Shown: positions 49,642 through 62,900 of the stretch, one piece after another
Layout: the number at the start of each line of letters is the position of its first letter
Position numbering within the stretch: position 1 is the first letter of the stretch
Assembly: GCA_907165065.1 (NCBI GenBank)
Contig: OU015543.1
Span: forward strand, 9,613,501 to 9,677,500
DNA length: 64,000 nucleotides
Reading direction: 5' to 3'
Source: Caprimulgus europaeus
Lineage: Eukaryota; Chordata; Aves; Caprimulgiformes; Caprimulgidae
The notes under the pieces: model-generated
The model's database searches: none
Seen by the model: only the letters and a program-made list of their open reading frames with translations
What the model was told of the DNA's origin: nothing
Position numbers and translations under genes: made by a program

Positions 49642-52600
49642 AAGTGCCTTGCATCCATGCCGTGTGGCCTAATTTAACTCCCATCCTGGAGGAAAGGTGA
49701 CTCTTGCCAGAGTTTTCCCAGCACACCTCCCATGAGGGGAGCTCCTCACTGCAGCATAGTCACAGCTTCCTGCAGGGCCCAAAGGGCTTCTGAAGGGTGG
49801 GAAAAGCTCCCAGAAAAGCTACAGAGAAAATGCCACAGCAAAATTTACCTTAGAAGATGGAGCTAATAAACTACACACCTGTTCTTGCTAACAACCTTAC
49901 TAATGATCCGTACTCGTTCGGTCGTGTCATTGCACTGGCTTCTTCCTGTTGAGGCAGCCTGTGAGGTATTGTCAGGTGGGGAGTCACAGATTGGGATCCA
50001 GCCTATGGATCAGGATCCAAACACAGGATGAGAAGGTGACCTGTACTTCATGGAGTTTGCAATGTAGCTTCTGCACAGCCCGGGAGGTTCACTTTCTGAA
50101 GTTACCTATGCAGAACTGAGCTATAACCATGCTTAGAGTGGTCTCATCTTGATGGAGCTCAAGGCTTGGGCCTCATTAAATCAAGTTTGGGGTGAGGAAC
50201 TGATTTTTTCACACTGAAGGCTTTGGAAGCGGGATGTCGTTCTCAAAGCTTTCCTCCCTTAAGATGAAACCTGTCCCCACAGTGGGTGTGTGCGGACTCA
50301 CATCTCCTTCTTCCCAAAGTGTGTCTTAAGAACCAGGTGCTTCCAGGTGGGAATTTCAATGCTTCCTGATGCGGGGGCACTGCTGTTCCAATGGCACTGT
50401 CACCTGGGAGTGGAGGAGTCCTGGGATCAGGACCTGGGATCCCTTCCTCGCACACGACTCTGTCTATCTCCTGTTTAATACAAAGCTATTAAGCATTAAA
50501 AACAAACTTTTCTTCACAGCATAGCCAGAGCACAAGAGAAAATGCAGATTCATTGCTTACCAACTATTCCAAGCGAAAAGAATTTGAAACAACTGTAAAC
50601 TTCCTTTGCTACAAAACACAGACACCATCTATTAGCTGATTTTATGGCATATATGTTGCCCTGAAACAGTTAAAAAGTTTCTTTATAATAGTTACGTAAA
50701 TTCACACACACCTCAAAGACATTCCAGGTGTCCCGATTCCTGCATTTAAAAAAAAAAGGTAAAGAATAAAAAAATCAGCCTTCATAATTGAAGGTCATAC
50801 TATTAAAGTTTCAATCTGTTGCAAATTCACATAGTCAGGTCGTTATCCTTTTCTAAAGGCAACTCTATAAAGCTGATGGTTTGCAAATATTGCAACATTA
50901 CCCAACCAGTAATGAACTGAATACAAAAACAAAATATAAAGGCACTTTTCACACACTTAACATATTTCTAGGTTACTCTAGATTGTTCCTAACATGAGAG
51001 GATGATTTGTTTCTGGGGTCTTGCAGTGCACTTTGGACCTAGCATTAAATAATTCTGATATCATTTCACAAAAGTATTTAATATTATGTTAAACCTAGTA
51101 CTCTTGCTACATGATCTTTTTCTAATGGATAACTAGTGTGTCAGACATTAATGGCAATGCCAATATCTAAAACAAAAACTATTGGGATTAAATATAGTAT
51201 GTCATTGCTCAGTAGGTGTATGAACATTTTAATGCTTGCATTAAAAGTGTTTTCTAAAGGTCATGAAGCTGTATATTGCTTTCCAGAAAGCAACTTGCTG
51301 AACTATACATTTTTTAAAGGTTTTTGAACAGGCTGCTCACCTTTCAGTGGGAATACTGTGGAATATTGCAAGTGTTGGAGCATTTGGGTCACTACAGAAA
51401 ATGCACTGGCTATAAGATTGCTGCTACTGGTGCTATATTTAAAAAAAATATGTGCATATGTGCAATATTTGATTGTATTTATTTTTAAATAACCTACATG
51501 ACTTGAGCTTTTTTATTAGTACACTCAAAATGTATCAGTGACACACAAAAAAGTCCTGTACAGTAGGTTTATGTATTTAATAGGGTGAGAGAAGAGGGGC
51601 TTTAGCACCTGCAGCCATGGTATGTGTCCCATTTAGGTCAGGACTGTGTCCTCTCTTGACTAACATCGGTAGAAATGACCTAGATCAGGTTGCACTTGGA
51701 CAGACAAATACACCAGACACAAACTGCTCGCTTCTTCCCTTCTGGCTTTGTGTGAGCATTACAATGTCTGCACCTTGGATGTCCTACAGATGTTTCTGTC
51801 CCATCGCGTCTCCCAATTCTGTAGGGAAATCAGGATTTTTATTCATTGCTCCCTTTCACTGAGGAGAATTGCCAAGCAGGGTTTAAAAGGAGCGGCTCCG
51901 TGAGGGATCTGTGCAAGATCTGCAGCGAGCAGAGATCAGGAAGCTTTGCAAAGCACCAAGAACTGGTAGGAGACCAAAGATACTGACTGTACCTGATGGC
52001 TGAAAGTGCTACTTTTTCAACAACAGAATTCCACATAAATATTATGATCCAGAGTTTTTTGTGCCAGTGCTACCCCCCCAAGTTCTCAAAATATTCTCAG
52101 ATTAATTGAACTGATACCTTGCTGATCCTGCTTTAGGTTTTAGAAGCCAACAGTTTACAGTAAATTTTGTCTTTATGCAGTTCCATTTCAAGGGTGAGGA
52201 GAGGTTTCATGCTTTATAGTGCTGATCTTGTGAGGTAAACAAGCAAATATCATCATTAACTGCTGACAAGTGATCTGTGTTTCACTCTGGGCTGATATCA
52301 TTGAGCAACAAATCCTTTCAAGATGAGGTAGCTAGCTGAGATCCGGAGGGAAGGGAGTGCCTTGCATCACCCTGCAGCTCACTTCATGGATGACAGCCTC
52401 GCTGCTGGACTCAGGAGGGAGTCCCATCCAGTCTTCTTCAGCCAGAAGTTGGCAGCTGAGGCACAGTCTCAAGGGCTGGAGAAACTCTATAGAAAGGTTT
52501 GATAAGTTCAGGCATCTTTAGGGCTGTGGAGGAGTCCATAAGGAGAAAATAATTCAGTAGTTGGTATCATATTAGTGAAATTGTTGAAGAAGTATGTAGA

Positions 52601-55046
52601 AATACAAAAACATCTTTTGTTCTGTGGCTGCACAAAAAAGGGCTTTGATTTCTTGAATTTCCCAATAGGAAGAAAAAGAAGGCTTTGCATTCACAGATAT
52701 TTCTCAAAGGGTTTAGTGGTTTTGGACACTGGGAAATGTGAACAAATGTCTTTAACCAAATAGTGTACATTTTCAGAAGAGGATAGTTGTAGTTAATTTT
52801 TTGGAGATGAGGTCCTCTCTGTCTTTAGAAACAGAAGAGTACACTGGAAACTCATTCCTCAGCATGTGGTATGTGTTCAAAGCAAATCAACATGTAAGAA
52901 TTACATTCCATTTCTTTCTGTATAGAGGTTTAATCACACCACATTCCTGCAGCAGTAATGAGAGCTGGCTAGTATTATATCACATTTTTCCCCAGCTTCT
53001 GTGATGATATCAAGAAAGCATGAGAGTCCTGCCCCTATTGTTGAGCTTTAGTGAGTAAATTAAAAGGTTAAACCAGTGTTTTCCTGGGACAATTTTTGAA
53101 AAGAGATACTAAAATTTATCCAGATTGTATTTCTTTCTACTACTCTTCCTTTACTCAGTTTCCCAGAGCCTATCGTGGATGAATTATAGACACCATCTGG
53201 AGATCATGGAGTTAAAGACAGAGGTGATCAGGAGAGAATTACACCTCCATTTCCTTTTTCTCTATGATGTATTTCCATTGTATGTGCCACTGTTAATGCA
53301 AAATGCCTGGTTTTGTCACTTAATGGTGTAGTTCTGAGAAGGAGAGTATTACAGCAGCATATACCTAGGCAACACTGTAAGATTTAAATTTATCAAGTCC
53401 AATTTCATCTGAAGATAAATAAATTTTAAATATTTACACAAGCCAGTTCCCTTTCTTATCACATCAGATTTTTCTCTTTTTAGTAAAGCTTTGTTAATGT
53501 TGGCAAAAAAAAAGATAAATTTTTTTAAAAAAAGGAATTGTGAAGAATTATGAACATTTATAGCACCAGTGTTCCCTGCCTCTTTCTTAATTTGCCTCAT
53601 TAACTCATTTCCTCTCAAAGCATTCCTATTTATCACTTTGCAAAACATCATTTTAAAGAAGCTACTTTTCACCAGCGTGTACTGTCTGTCCCAGGCCAGT
53701 TTCCTCCATTAACAGCAAGGGTCTTCAAAGCAAGAACTTCCCCTTGTCATGTTAATACAGTCCCTAATAACAAGTAGGCCTTGTCTAAGCTGATGTCCCA
53801 ACACACTGCTCAGTAAAATCTACTCATTAGATTACATTTGCAGCCTTGACCTGCTCCATCAACATCTTTGCTTGCAACAGGCATCATTCTCCCTCCCAGT
53901 CTGCCCCTTTGGTGCAGGTTTTTGTTCTAATCCTTCTCTAAGGCAATCATAACTTCTTACTGTAGCAAAGATAATTCCTAACTGCATTGTGGATCTGTCA
54001 CAGTCTTGTCCTGCTCCTGAATGGAATTCTGTCCTCCACAAGACTTTCTGGTTCCTTCCCTGCCACTTCTCTGTGCAAAGGGATCAAACCCTGCTGAAGT
54101 GATGCATAAAGTGCTTCTGCATTCCAGGAAGGCTGACTGGGAATGGAGAGTTTCACTCTGTACAAGATTCCTTCTTTCCCTTTGCAGGTGATGAAAATCA
54201 TCAGACTGGAGCATTGTTTGTGTTGCTGGTGAAGTGAACAAACTACATGAAAATATTTGGATGCACGTGCTTAAATAACTAGTTTAACTCTGGCACCGTT
54301 ACTACTCACAGACAAAGAGTTAAGTTAACCCAGCAGTGGAAGACATACCTATCAGAGTGACATGGTGAAGAAACGTGTCTAGACAGGGGCTCTGGTTCTC
54401 ACTCAGACTCTCTTTGGCATGCAGAGACAATGTTTATGCAAGAGGTCAAGATTCAATCCATTTCTCAAGCTGGAGATGAAGCTTTTCAGGAGAAGAAACT
54501 AGGAAGGAAATCTCCACCCATGTGCTGGCTACTGAAAAAGGGGACAGGAGCTTGGAGCAGCAGACACCATAGCCCTCTGAGACAGGATGTGTCTTGGGGA
54601 AATGATGTGTCTCTGAAGGGAAATGACTGCAGCTGTGGCTACAAAAAAATGCATGAGCTCCCATATCACAGGATTTTCCAGTGGTTAGTCACTAAGATAA
54701 CTTCTAAGTCCATCCATCCAGAACAGATTAGTAACTGATACACAGATATTCCATGCAGTTCTTTAGCCATGTTATTTCCTCATCATGTCCTGCAGGACAG
54801 CACTATCCTAATGCGACTTTGGAAGAAGAAGAAGAAAAAAGACAGATTTCAAAGACACAGGCATCACACACAGAATAATAGGTGCATTGCATTACATTTT
54901 ATTACTAGCCAGAGGCTAACATTGACTTTCTGAAAGAGGTAAATCTATCGTGATGTCCCGGCGCTTGGGCAAATGACTGGATGGCACCTGTGTTCCAGCC
55001 CCACTGTCTGGATCAAGTCAGCACCATTCTCTGCTCTTGGATGTAC

Positions 55047-55122
55047 AGTATCCCACAACCCATGACCCAGTGACAGCCTTTGCAAGTATCTCACAACCCA
55101 TGGCCCAGTGACAGCCTTTGCA
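55047..55122. repeat. 38-bp tandem duplication
   Basis: Two adjacent 38-bp copies, each beginning AGTATC and ending CAGCCTTTGCA, differ at only two positions (both transitions). The low divergence suggests a fairly recent event. Confidence 0.93.
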
Positions 55123-57006
55123 CAGCTCAGCCCAGTACAAAGGGCAGAGCCCAGCTTCAGTCTTTAAGTACAGTGAAGTATCTCAGGTCTAAGAGATTTC
55201 CCCCGATTTGTCTTACGTTCAAAATCAGTGACAATGTTGACTCAAAGTACAAACTAGATCTCCAAAAGTCCTGGGCCAAAAAGAAGGTCTATTTCTGAAA
55301 ATATTTTCTTTATTCTTCCATGATTTCCACTTATTTACCCATAAAATTCTGTTGATAATAGAGTATCTTTACCAGACTCTTGGATGATGGGCTTTGTGAA
55401 CTGCTTTGGGAGCTACACGCTATTCCAACTGAAATTCCTCAAGTTTCCTGAAGAATCACATGTTCCCTCATGCAACTGCTCTGCAGACTGCCTCATGTTG
55501 CTTGGTGAATAAAGCAACTGTAGAATCTCATCCTTAGGTTTATTTGGCTGATATAAATAGGTTCATAAAAGACCTTACAGAATAAGACAGTTAGAAACAA
55601 TCTCCTCTGAGTGACATGGATCAAGAATTTAGTTTACTACTATACTACAACATCTGTCTCCAGATATTGTCTGATTCAACTTGACACAGTATTTGTCCCA
55701 GTGGTATGCAGCTTAGACAAATGAAGTGTTATTGGGAAGACTGTCAGCCCAAACAAGTATTTAAGAGAGTTGACATAAAGCACTGTTTTCCACCAAGCTG
55801 TATTATTTAGCCACTAAAACAATACCAAACCTTCTCTATTTTTTCCTATTCCCCATGGCCCAGTGTCAAATTGAAATAACAATTCTGTTGTCTGCAAAAG
55901 AGGAGCTGTAAAATCTTCTATATTGTAAGTCTCTCTGAGTCTTAATTATGCTGATGCTGAGAGGAGGGTGCCACTGACAGTGGTGCCAAAAGCTGACTCA
56001 GTCCTGCTGCTATAAATTCACTCCTCAGACACCGTGGATCAGAAGTGCTACGTTGGAAGGTACCTGCCATGCTAAATCACTGTCTTGGTCTGCCTAGTTA
56101 ACATCCTGCTTGGGCCACAGCCACTATTTAGTGCTTTGGAAGAAAGGAAAAAAATCTTCTATGATGCACCTTCCATCCATGCAGCCAAGGAAAGCAGAGA
56201 TGTTTTCCTGACCCCCCAATGCCCCTAGAACATTATCTGAGAAGCCTTAATACTTTGGCATAATTAACTTGATCTTATTGGCTATTGTTACTCATCTAGA
56301 TATTCAGGGATGAAAACCTCACGTTTCCAGCTTTACAGAATCCCACAGGTGTCAGAGGGTAAGGTGAGGTTTTCCAGAGGGCCAGTTTATCCCATTCCAA
56401 TCCCCAATTGCAGGGACTGTGGCTATTAGAGACAAATAAGCTATGGACAGGCAGCGAGGCTGGCAACAGACTCCTCTGCCTATCTAATGTTGGCAGAGAG
56501 CTCGAGTGTCTTGGGACAGTGTAAACCACTCAAACAGAACAGCCCTCACCTGGTGCTTCTCATCTTCTGTATTTCTTCAAGCAAGGGGAAGTTTTCCCAT
56601 GTGTCTCATATGAGTTACGTCCAAAGATTTCTATTGAAGAGATGAGGTTTATTCCAGGAGACTTATCAAATTATAACAATATTGTGTATTTCTACAGGGA
56701 ATTGCATCTGCAAGGTTCAAAGACAAAAATAGCAGACAAAGCCTTAACCCCACAAGATTATTATTTTCTGCCATGAGGAAGCAACCACTAAGATTCAGAA
56801 TGAGCTGTCTTGACATGTGCACACCTCACAGACTCACTGAGTTTAGTGAACTCCTGAGAAGAACCCAGGCTAACCAGCTTTGGAAGCAGTCTGCTCTGTC
56901 TTACATTAATAACTCTATTACATTTATAAACACAGTACATGAAAACTAACCCCATAAATAAGATAAATCATGACACAAAAGCATTTGTGGGTTCAATAAA
57001 CACAAC

Positions 57007-57023
57007 TTTTTTTTTTTTTTTTT
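57007..57023. repeat. Poly-T tract
   Basis: Seventeen T in a row in the upstream flank. No LINE or SINE body was recognised beside it. Confidence 0.8.
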
Positions 57024-58858
57024 CCTAAATCCAATTCCTAACACTTTCTGAACTGCATCACACCCATCCCACAATCTGTACTAGCTTCTTTTGTGCTGTA
57101 ACAGAATCACCCACAAGTCCACTGTGAAATCAGTTTGAGGGGATTAAAGATAAAGTTATCTCTTAAAATTATTTCATCCTAAAAACTGTAAAGCAAGGTT
57201 GCGTGCCAGATCAGAGCAGCACAGATATTTAAGTAGGTTAGTGGGTCTAGTGAAGTGCTAAAAGTAACCTAAAGCAAAATCTGTCACCATATGTCTTGAA
57301 TTGCTCTTTTATTGCACTCCTGAAACCCTTTAAAATAGAACTGGAAAAAAAAAAAAGGTGGGTTTTTTTTCTTTCCTTTTTAGCAGTAGAATTCAGGGGT
57401 GATATGTCTAATTAAACAATGTTTAACCAAAGAGGTGAGGTCTTGGTTCTGCAGTCAGATGTAATCCTCCTGCAGGCAGACACATCCAGCCCCGATGTGT
57501 GTATGCACTCACTCACTGACCAAAATTGGGTTGGGTTTTTTTTGAGCAAATGTCATATCTCATTTGTTCTGCAAAGTGCCTTGCACAGTCTGGTTGCTAC
57601 AAATTTAACCAACATTTGGATTATATTGCTAGAAAGACATTATGTTCCAATTTTAGTCAAATACACGGTTGGTTTGCTATGAGGAAGTAGTAAGTTTAGT
57701 TAAATTGTTGTTTGGGGGTTTTTTTGTCATGTTTATTCCTGGGGTATTTTTTGTTTGTAATCATGGTGCACTGAATTCTGTTGACAGTTGCAAATCCACT
57801 GTGCAACATGGCAGCTCAAAGTTTGTATTTTGCAGCAGTGTACGAGATCTGCATATGCTGTTTGTTACACTGAACAGAAAAGTTTATAAGGTAGTCTGGA
57901 CAAAAGCTGGTTGGACTAATATTCTAATTTTCCTTCAGTAACTTCTAGGATTATTTGCTATTAAAATTGTTTTTATTAGAAATTATTAGATCCCCATTTT
58001 CACTCTTCCTCAATTCCCTCTGTTTTTCCTTTCTGACTTAAACCTTGCAGAGTTTTTACCATTCCTCCTCTTACTTACGTTTTCCTTTTCTAATCCGTGT
58101 CTGGCCACAAGACTGCAGGTGTTGATATGCACTGAAGTACAGATGGGGTAATAAATCCATTTTAGCAACTCTATAAAACAATCTTTCTGCACAGAAGAAA
58201 AATTCCTGCTTAATTCAAGGCAAAATGTGCAAAGCAATTCTTCTGAAATGGAATGTGGATGTCCTGTCTGTCCCACCCCACCTGCCTTTATTTTCCTGTA
58301 TTGGTAATGTTCTCTCTAAGTTATATGGAGTGCAGCAATGGGGTTTTTTTGGCCATTAGGGGAAAGGAAATGACATATGGAGAGAATTCAAGTCCCTCCT
58401 CATTCCTAGAGAGTCTATCCAGAAAGTTAGCACGCTGAGCTCCATCCAAGTGTCGTTTCCTGCTCAGAACTGGGGAGGGGAGCAGGGGGTGGGCGGAGAG
58501 GTGGATACGTAACGTTAAATTGCTGCTTCTGATTCACAGCAACATTCTGCAAATGATTTTACAGCATTGCTTTGAACGGAATTGAACCTCTGCAGCCCAA
58601 ATATGTGTAGCCATCCACTGATGAAAGAGCTATTTTTACATCTGTTTCGTATAGTGGGTAAAAATGAAGTGATTTGGATGATGGAAATGTGCCTTGGAGA
58701 TTATTCAAGATTTTCTGATAACTTTGTGTATCCCATCTTCCACATGCCCACAGGAGCATAGTTACATACTCCTGGTGTTATAACTGTTTTACCACTGTGA
58801 ACCTATACACAAAGCACTCTGTTATGGATAACAAATTAGGAAGCTTTCCACTATTTCG

Positions 58859-58872
58859 CTCTCTCTCTCTCT
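58859..58872. repeat. CT microsatellite
   Basis: Seven CT units in the upstream flank. Confidence 0.85.
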
Positions 58873-59507
58873 AAAAAATCACACTTTCAAAAGATGAGCC
58901 CATTATTCTCATTTCACATTGCAATACCAATTGAGATACAAAATAAGGTAGAACGCTTCCTCATGATGTTGCCTCTTTTATTGAGGTCATAGGTGTAATC
59001 CAAGCTCTCCTGCAGTGAAATCAGTGCCATTGATTTTGTTTTTAGTATGTCAATTAATTGAAACTCCCATCCTGATGTATACAACGCTTCTGGATTGAGC
59101 CCATTGTTTTATTTAAATGAGTAAACCAACATTTTAATGTGGTCAAGCAAGTTTTGCTTAATAAGAATTAAGAGGATTTTTTCTCCACCCTGCTTTAATT
59201 TTTGTCTCCTCATCCCTTTAAATCCCAACTTCACTTCCCTCCCAGTAATGACACTCCCGAGGGCAGTGGGTGAACTGCAACCTGGAAACAGGCCACGGCT
59301 CTTCCACGAAATCCTCTGGCTTCTGCGGAAGAGCGACCATTTCCTGGAGCCAGCCTGAGACAGGCAGTGCTCTGCAGTCGGGAACGGGACTGGAGTCCAC
59401 TGACCCTTATTCCCTGTGAAGTTGCTACGAAACTCACAGCAAATCAATTTTTCCTTAGCTGTCTACACGCTGAATTTCTGCCCGACTCGTATCAGTGCCA
59501 TGCCACG

Positions 59508-59553
59508 GATCGATAAGGAGAAAGTGTTTTGATCGATAAGGAGAAAGTGTTTT
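59508..59553. repeat. 23-bp perfect tandem duplication
   Basis: Two identical, directly adjacent 23-bp copies beginning GATCGATAAGGAG. Being exact, the duplication is probably young, or possibly an assembly artefact. Confidence 0.95.
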
Positions 59554-59836
59554 CCAAACACAGTGACCAACTTGACAGAGCTGTAGCTTGAGTGTTCCCA
59601 TGAATGCTTTTTTTCTGAAATTTCAGTGGGGTTGGGTACACCACTCCCAACCTTAGGAAGGGTCAACTCATTCCCTCCCAGACTTTTCTCCTAACACGTT
59701 TCCCTGAAGGTGCTGAAGTTTTGAACTTAAACCAAAGGGTTAATGTGTTTCCTATTAAGTTTTAAGTGAGTCACAACATTTTTCTCTATAGGCCAAATAT
59801 CACCAGTCACAATTAACCTTCATTAATTACTTCTGT

Positions 59837-59980
59837 CTTTTACTTTACTTTTTACTGTTTTTACTTGTTTTTAATTTTTTTACTTTTTTACTCGTTTTTA
59901 CTTGTTTTTTACTTTTTTACTTGTTTCTACTTGTTTTTTACTTTTTTTAACCTTTTTTTACTTGTTTTTTACTTTTTTTC
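59837..59980. repeat. T-rich minisatellite (TTTTTACTTG-like)
   Basis: About 140 bp of degenerate repeats built on T-runs and ACTT or ACTTG. It is nearly pure pyrimidine plus A on the plus strand, so short Phe/Leu-rich ORFs across it are meaningless. Confidence 0.88.
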
Positions 59981-62900
59981 CCCAGATTGCACCCAGTCCC
60001 AAAGTTTAGACCTGTGTTTAAACATCACATCGTACCTTATCACAAGAGAGACTCAGTCCTGCTGGGATAATCCTATATTCAGAGGTGCCATGGGTTAACT
60101 AGAGGAGTGGACATCAGGATTCCCAGGCTCCAGGTTAATCCTGCCAGTTACTTTCTGAACATTTGTAGGTAACTTCCTTCTATCTCAGTTTGTTCTGCTG
60201 TAAAATAGATTTAGAACAGAGGAGATCTGGGAAATATTGTTGGCTAGTGAATTCCTTTCCCTGTAAACTTACAGCTGTTCTTTTTTTGCCGATATACCGC
60301 TGTACTTTTGTGCAATTTAAATCATTCCGTATAGAGAGCAGGAAGCAGCTTCACTTAAGAGAATATTTCAGTCTAAATCACAGGGAAATAAAAATAAATT
60401 TATCCTAATTTAATCATTTCTAGCTTTTCCAGAGTTTAAATTGTTCTCCCTGTAGTGGAAGGTGAGCAGATGTGCTATCAGACAACACGGCTGCGAAGCC
60501 TCTGCTCTGCTTTCAGAGCGTAGCATCTCTGGAGACAGCAAGTGAAAGCGATCCCACAGGCAACATCTGCTGGCACCAGAGTTTCAGGGGTGGTTACGTT
60601 TGCTGAGATCTTAGACTGAAACCTTGCCATCACTCCCCAGATAAAATAGCGTTAGCAACAACTGCATTCCAAGGCAGTTGATGTCAGCAGGGGTCTGTTA
60701 TTGTTGCTCTCAGCACAGAGGAGTTGGCAGGCTGACACACAGGCCACCAGACATTTATCCCAGCCCTTGGCCTGAATTAGGCATTTGCCAAATAAAGTTA
60801 GCTCTTAAATCTGGCTGGGCAACACAAAACCAAAAATCACCCACCCAACAAACCAAGAACCAGGAGCAATAACAATTCCCCTCTCCCTTTGCGCTCCTAC
60901 CACTTTTTTTCTCTTTTTTTTAAGCTAGAGATGCAGCCCAATGGGTGACTGTGATCCTAACCTCAGAAATAGTTTGCATTTTCTCAGAAGAAGGAGTGAC
61001 TCACCCCAGTCAGTTACTCATGATCACTGTAGATTGTTGCTTGTGGAAATACGTGCTGCCAAGAACAGGGCTCATTGGTGGCCAGGCTGAACACATTTTT
61101 CTTGGATAAAAACAAAGTCTGGATCCCCAGAAAGTTAATTATTAAGCCACTGAGCTGTCAGGCATCTATTTGCAGAATTTGCAACGTTCTATTATTAACT
61201 TGATATATTAGATAATTCTGAAATAAGTACTTCAAGAAAAAGAAGTAGAGATAACACTGTTCAACAAGTGTTCAGCATGCTCATCCCCTTTACTACATAC
61301 AGAGAGAGAAAAGTCAAATTGACTGCATATATGCTAAAAAGCAGTTAAAGCAAGGTGTGCCTTAAAATAACAGTAGCCTGACATACCACTTTTAAAAGAT
61401 TATACCTTATATTCAATATTTAATCTGGTTAAATACTTGGAAATTAGCACGTAGATGTTTTCTGTAACTGCAAGAAGTGCCCCGATTAATTTTATGTCGG
61501 TATTTTCTTACTAGGAAAATAAAGCACCTCGTACCTGAGTGGTCCAGCCTGGATGAAACTCCAAGCTCTGACAAGCAAACGAGAGTGTGTGGTTGCCTGC
61601 AGCACCCTCTTCCGGAAGATGCAATATTTGACAGAGCTGGAAAAGGAAATTTCTCACAAATTCTCAATTTTGTTTCACAAACTTCATTGTGTCCTTGCCC
61701 TTATAAACCCAGAATTATAAAGTATATGGAAGAAATTATTTAATTTATGAAATCTGACTTTTCACAGCTGCTTTTATATAGGTTAATTCTTTCAATTATT
61801 TAATTATTTCAATTATATCTTTCAATTTCTGCAAGCAGTTATACAGAAAATCATGATTTTATAACTGATGTTTTCAGGTCAGAGGAGGAGGTTTGAGGAC
61901 AAAGCAAAGGACAAACGAGGCTTCACCACAGGTGCACAGAAGCTCTATTTGGTTGGGTTTTTCCCCCATAATATTAAAGGCTTTGGCACTGCAAGGCGCA
62001 GGGCAGATGGTTCTTTCCACTTTGCACAGGGACTCACTAAGATAATAACCAGAATGTGGTCCCAGGGGTGTTGCAGAATCTGTGGTGTTGGACTGGGGCT
62101 CTGCTCCTCAGTCTGGCACTGTCTGCAGCTTCCTCTGCAGGTGCTGGGTGCCACCTGCAGCCTCTCCTGTCAGTGCAGGAGGCAGGTAGGGCTGGGAACA
62201 TGCCACAGCCTCACCTTTCAGGTGTGGAGACAGAGGGTTAGCAACACTGAGAGCAGCTTCTCAAGCAGGAGATGCAATAGGGCTACCAAAGCCGATTGTA
62301 TCTTCAAAGACTCCTGTAATACAGCCTATTACTGGCTGCAGCTTTGTTTTGGGCTAAAGAGAAAACAAAGTGGTACAATCAAAAGTATGAAGTCACTGTT
62401 AATCAGTTCAGGAGATGGTGATTTTTGCAAGACAGTATCTTTTGTGGCAGGTAAAATCTGCAACCCCCCGTTGACAGCGACGTAAGTGGCGCTGAGCTGG
62501 ATGGAGGAACTCGCAGGGCTTACACAGCCCAGCAGCAGCGCGCTCACGCGGGCGAGCTCATCAGGGATTGCTCTGCAGAAAATAGTGTTGCTGCTAATTA
62601 TGTGAATGCACACGTAGACAAATTAGCTGCTACCTTTTGTAACATTATCACCTTGTAGCACCTGAGATCCAAGCAGGTGGCTTGCACAGAGAAGTCCTGT
62701 GGGTGCATCTGGAGATTATCAGTCTCCAGTGAGGGAGGAACCATTTCTGCAAGCAAATGGCAGCCAGGTCATAGTAGACTTCCTACACCGTGAGTGAGTG
62801 GCATCTTGCACATCAGCAATAACTCATTTAAAGAGTTCTTGGGTAGTACATGAGTAATCTAGCTTTAGAAAGAGAGCCCTGGTAAGATCAGATATTCTTA

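Noticed and set aside
59865-60098. Phe/Leu-rich ORF that looks like a membrane protein
   Set aside because: It is a translation of the T-rich minisatellite.
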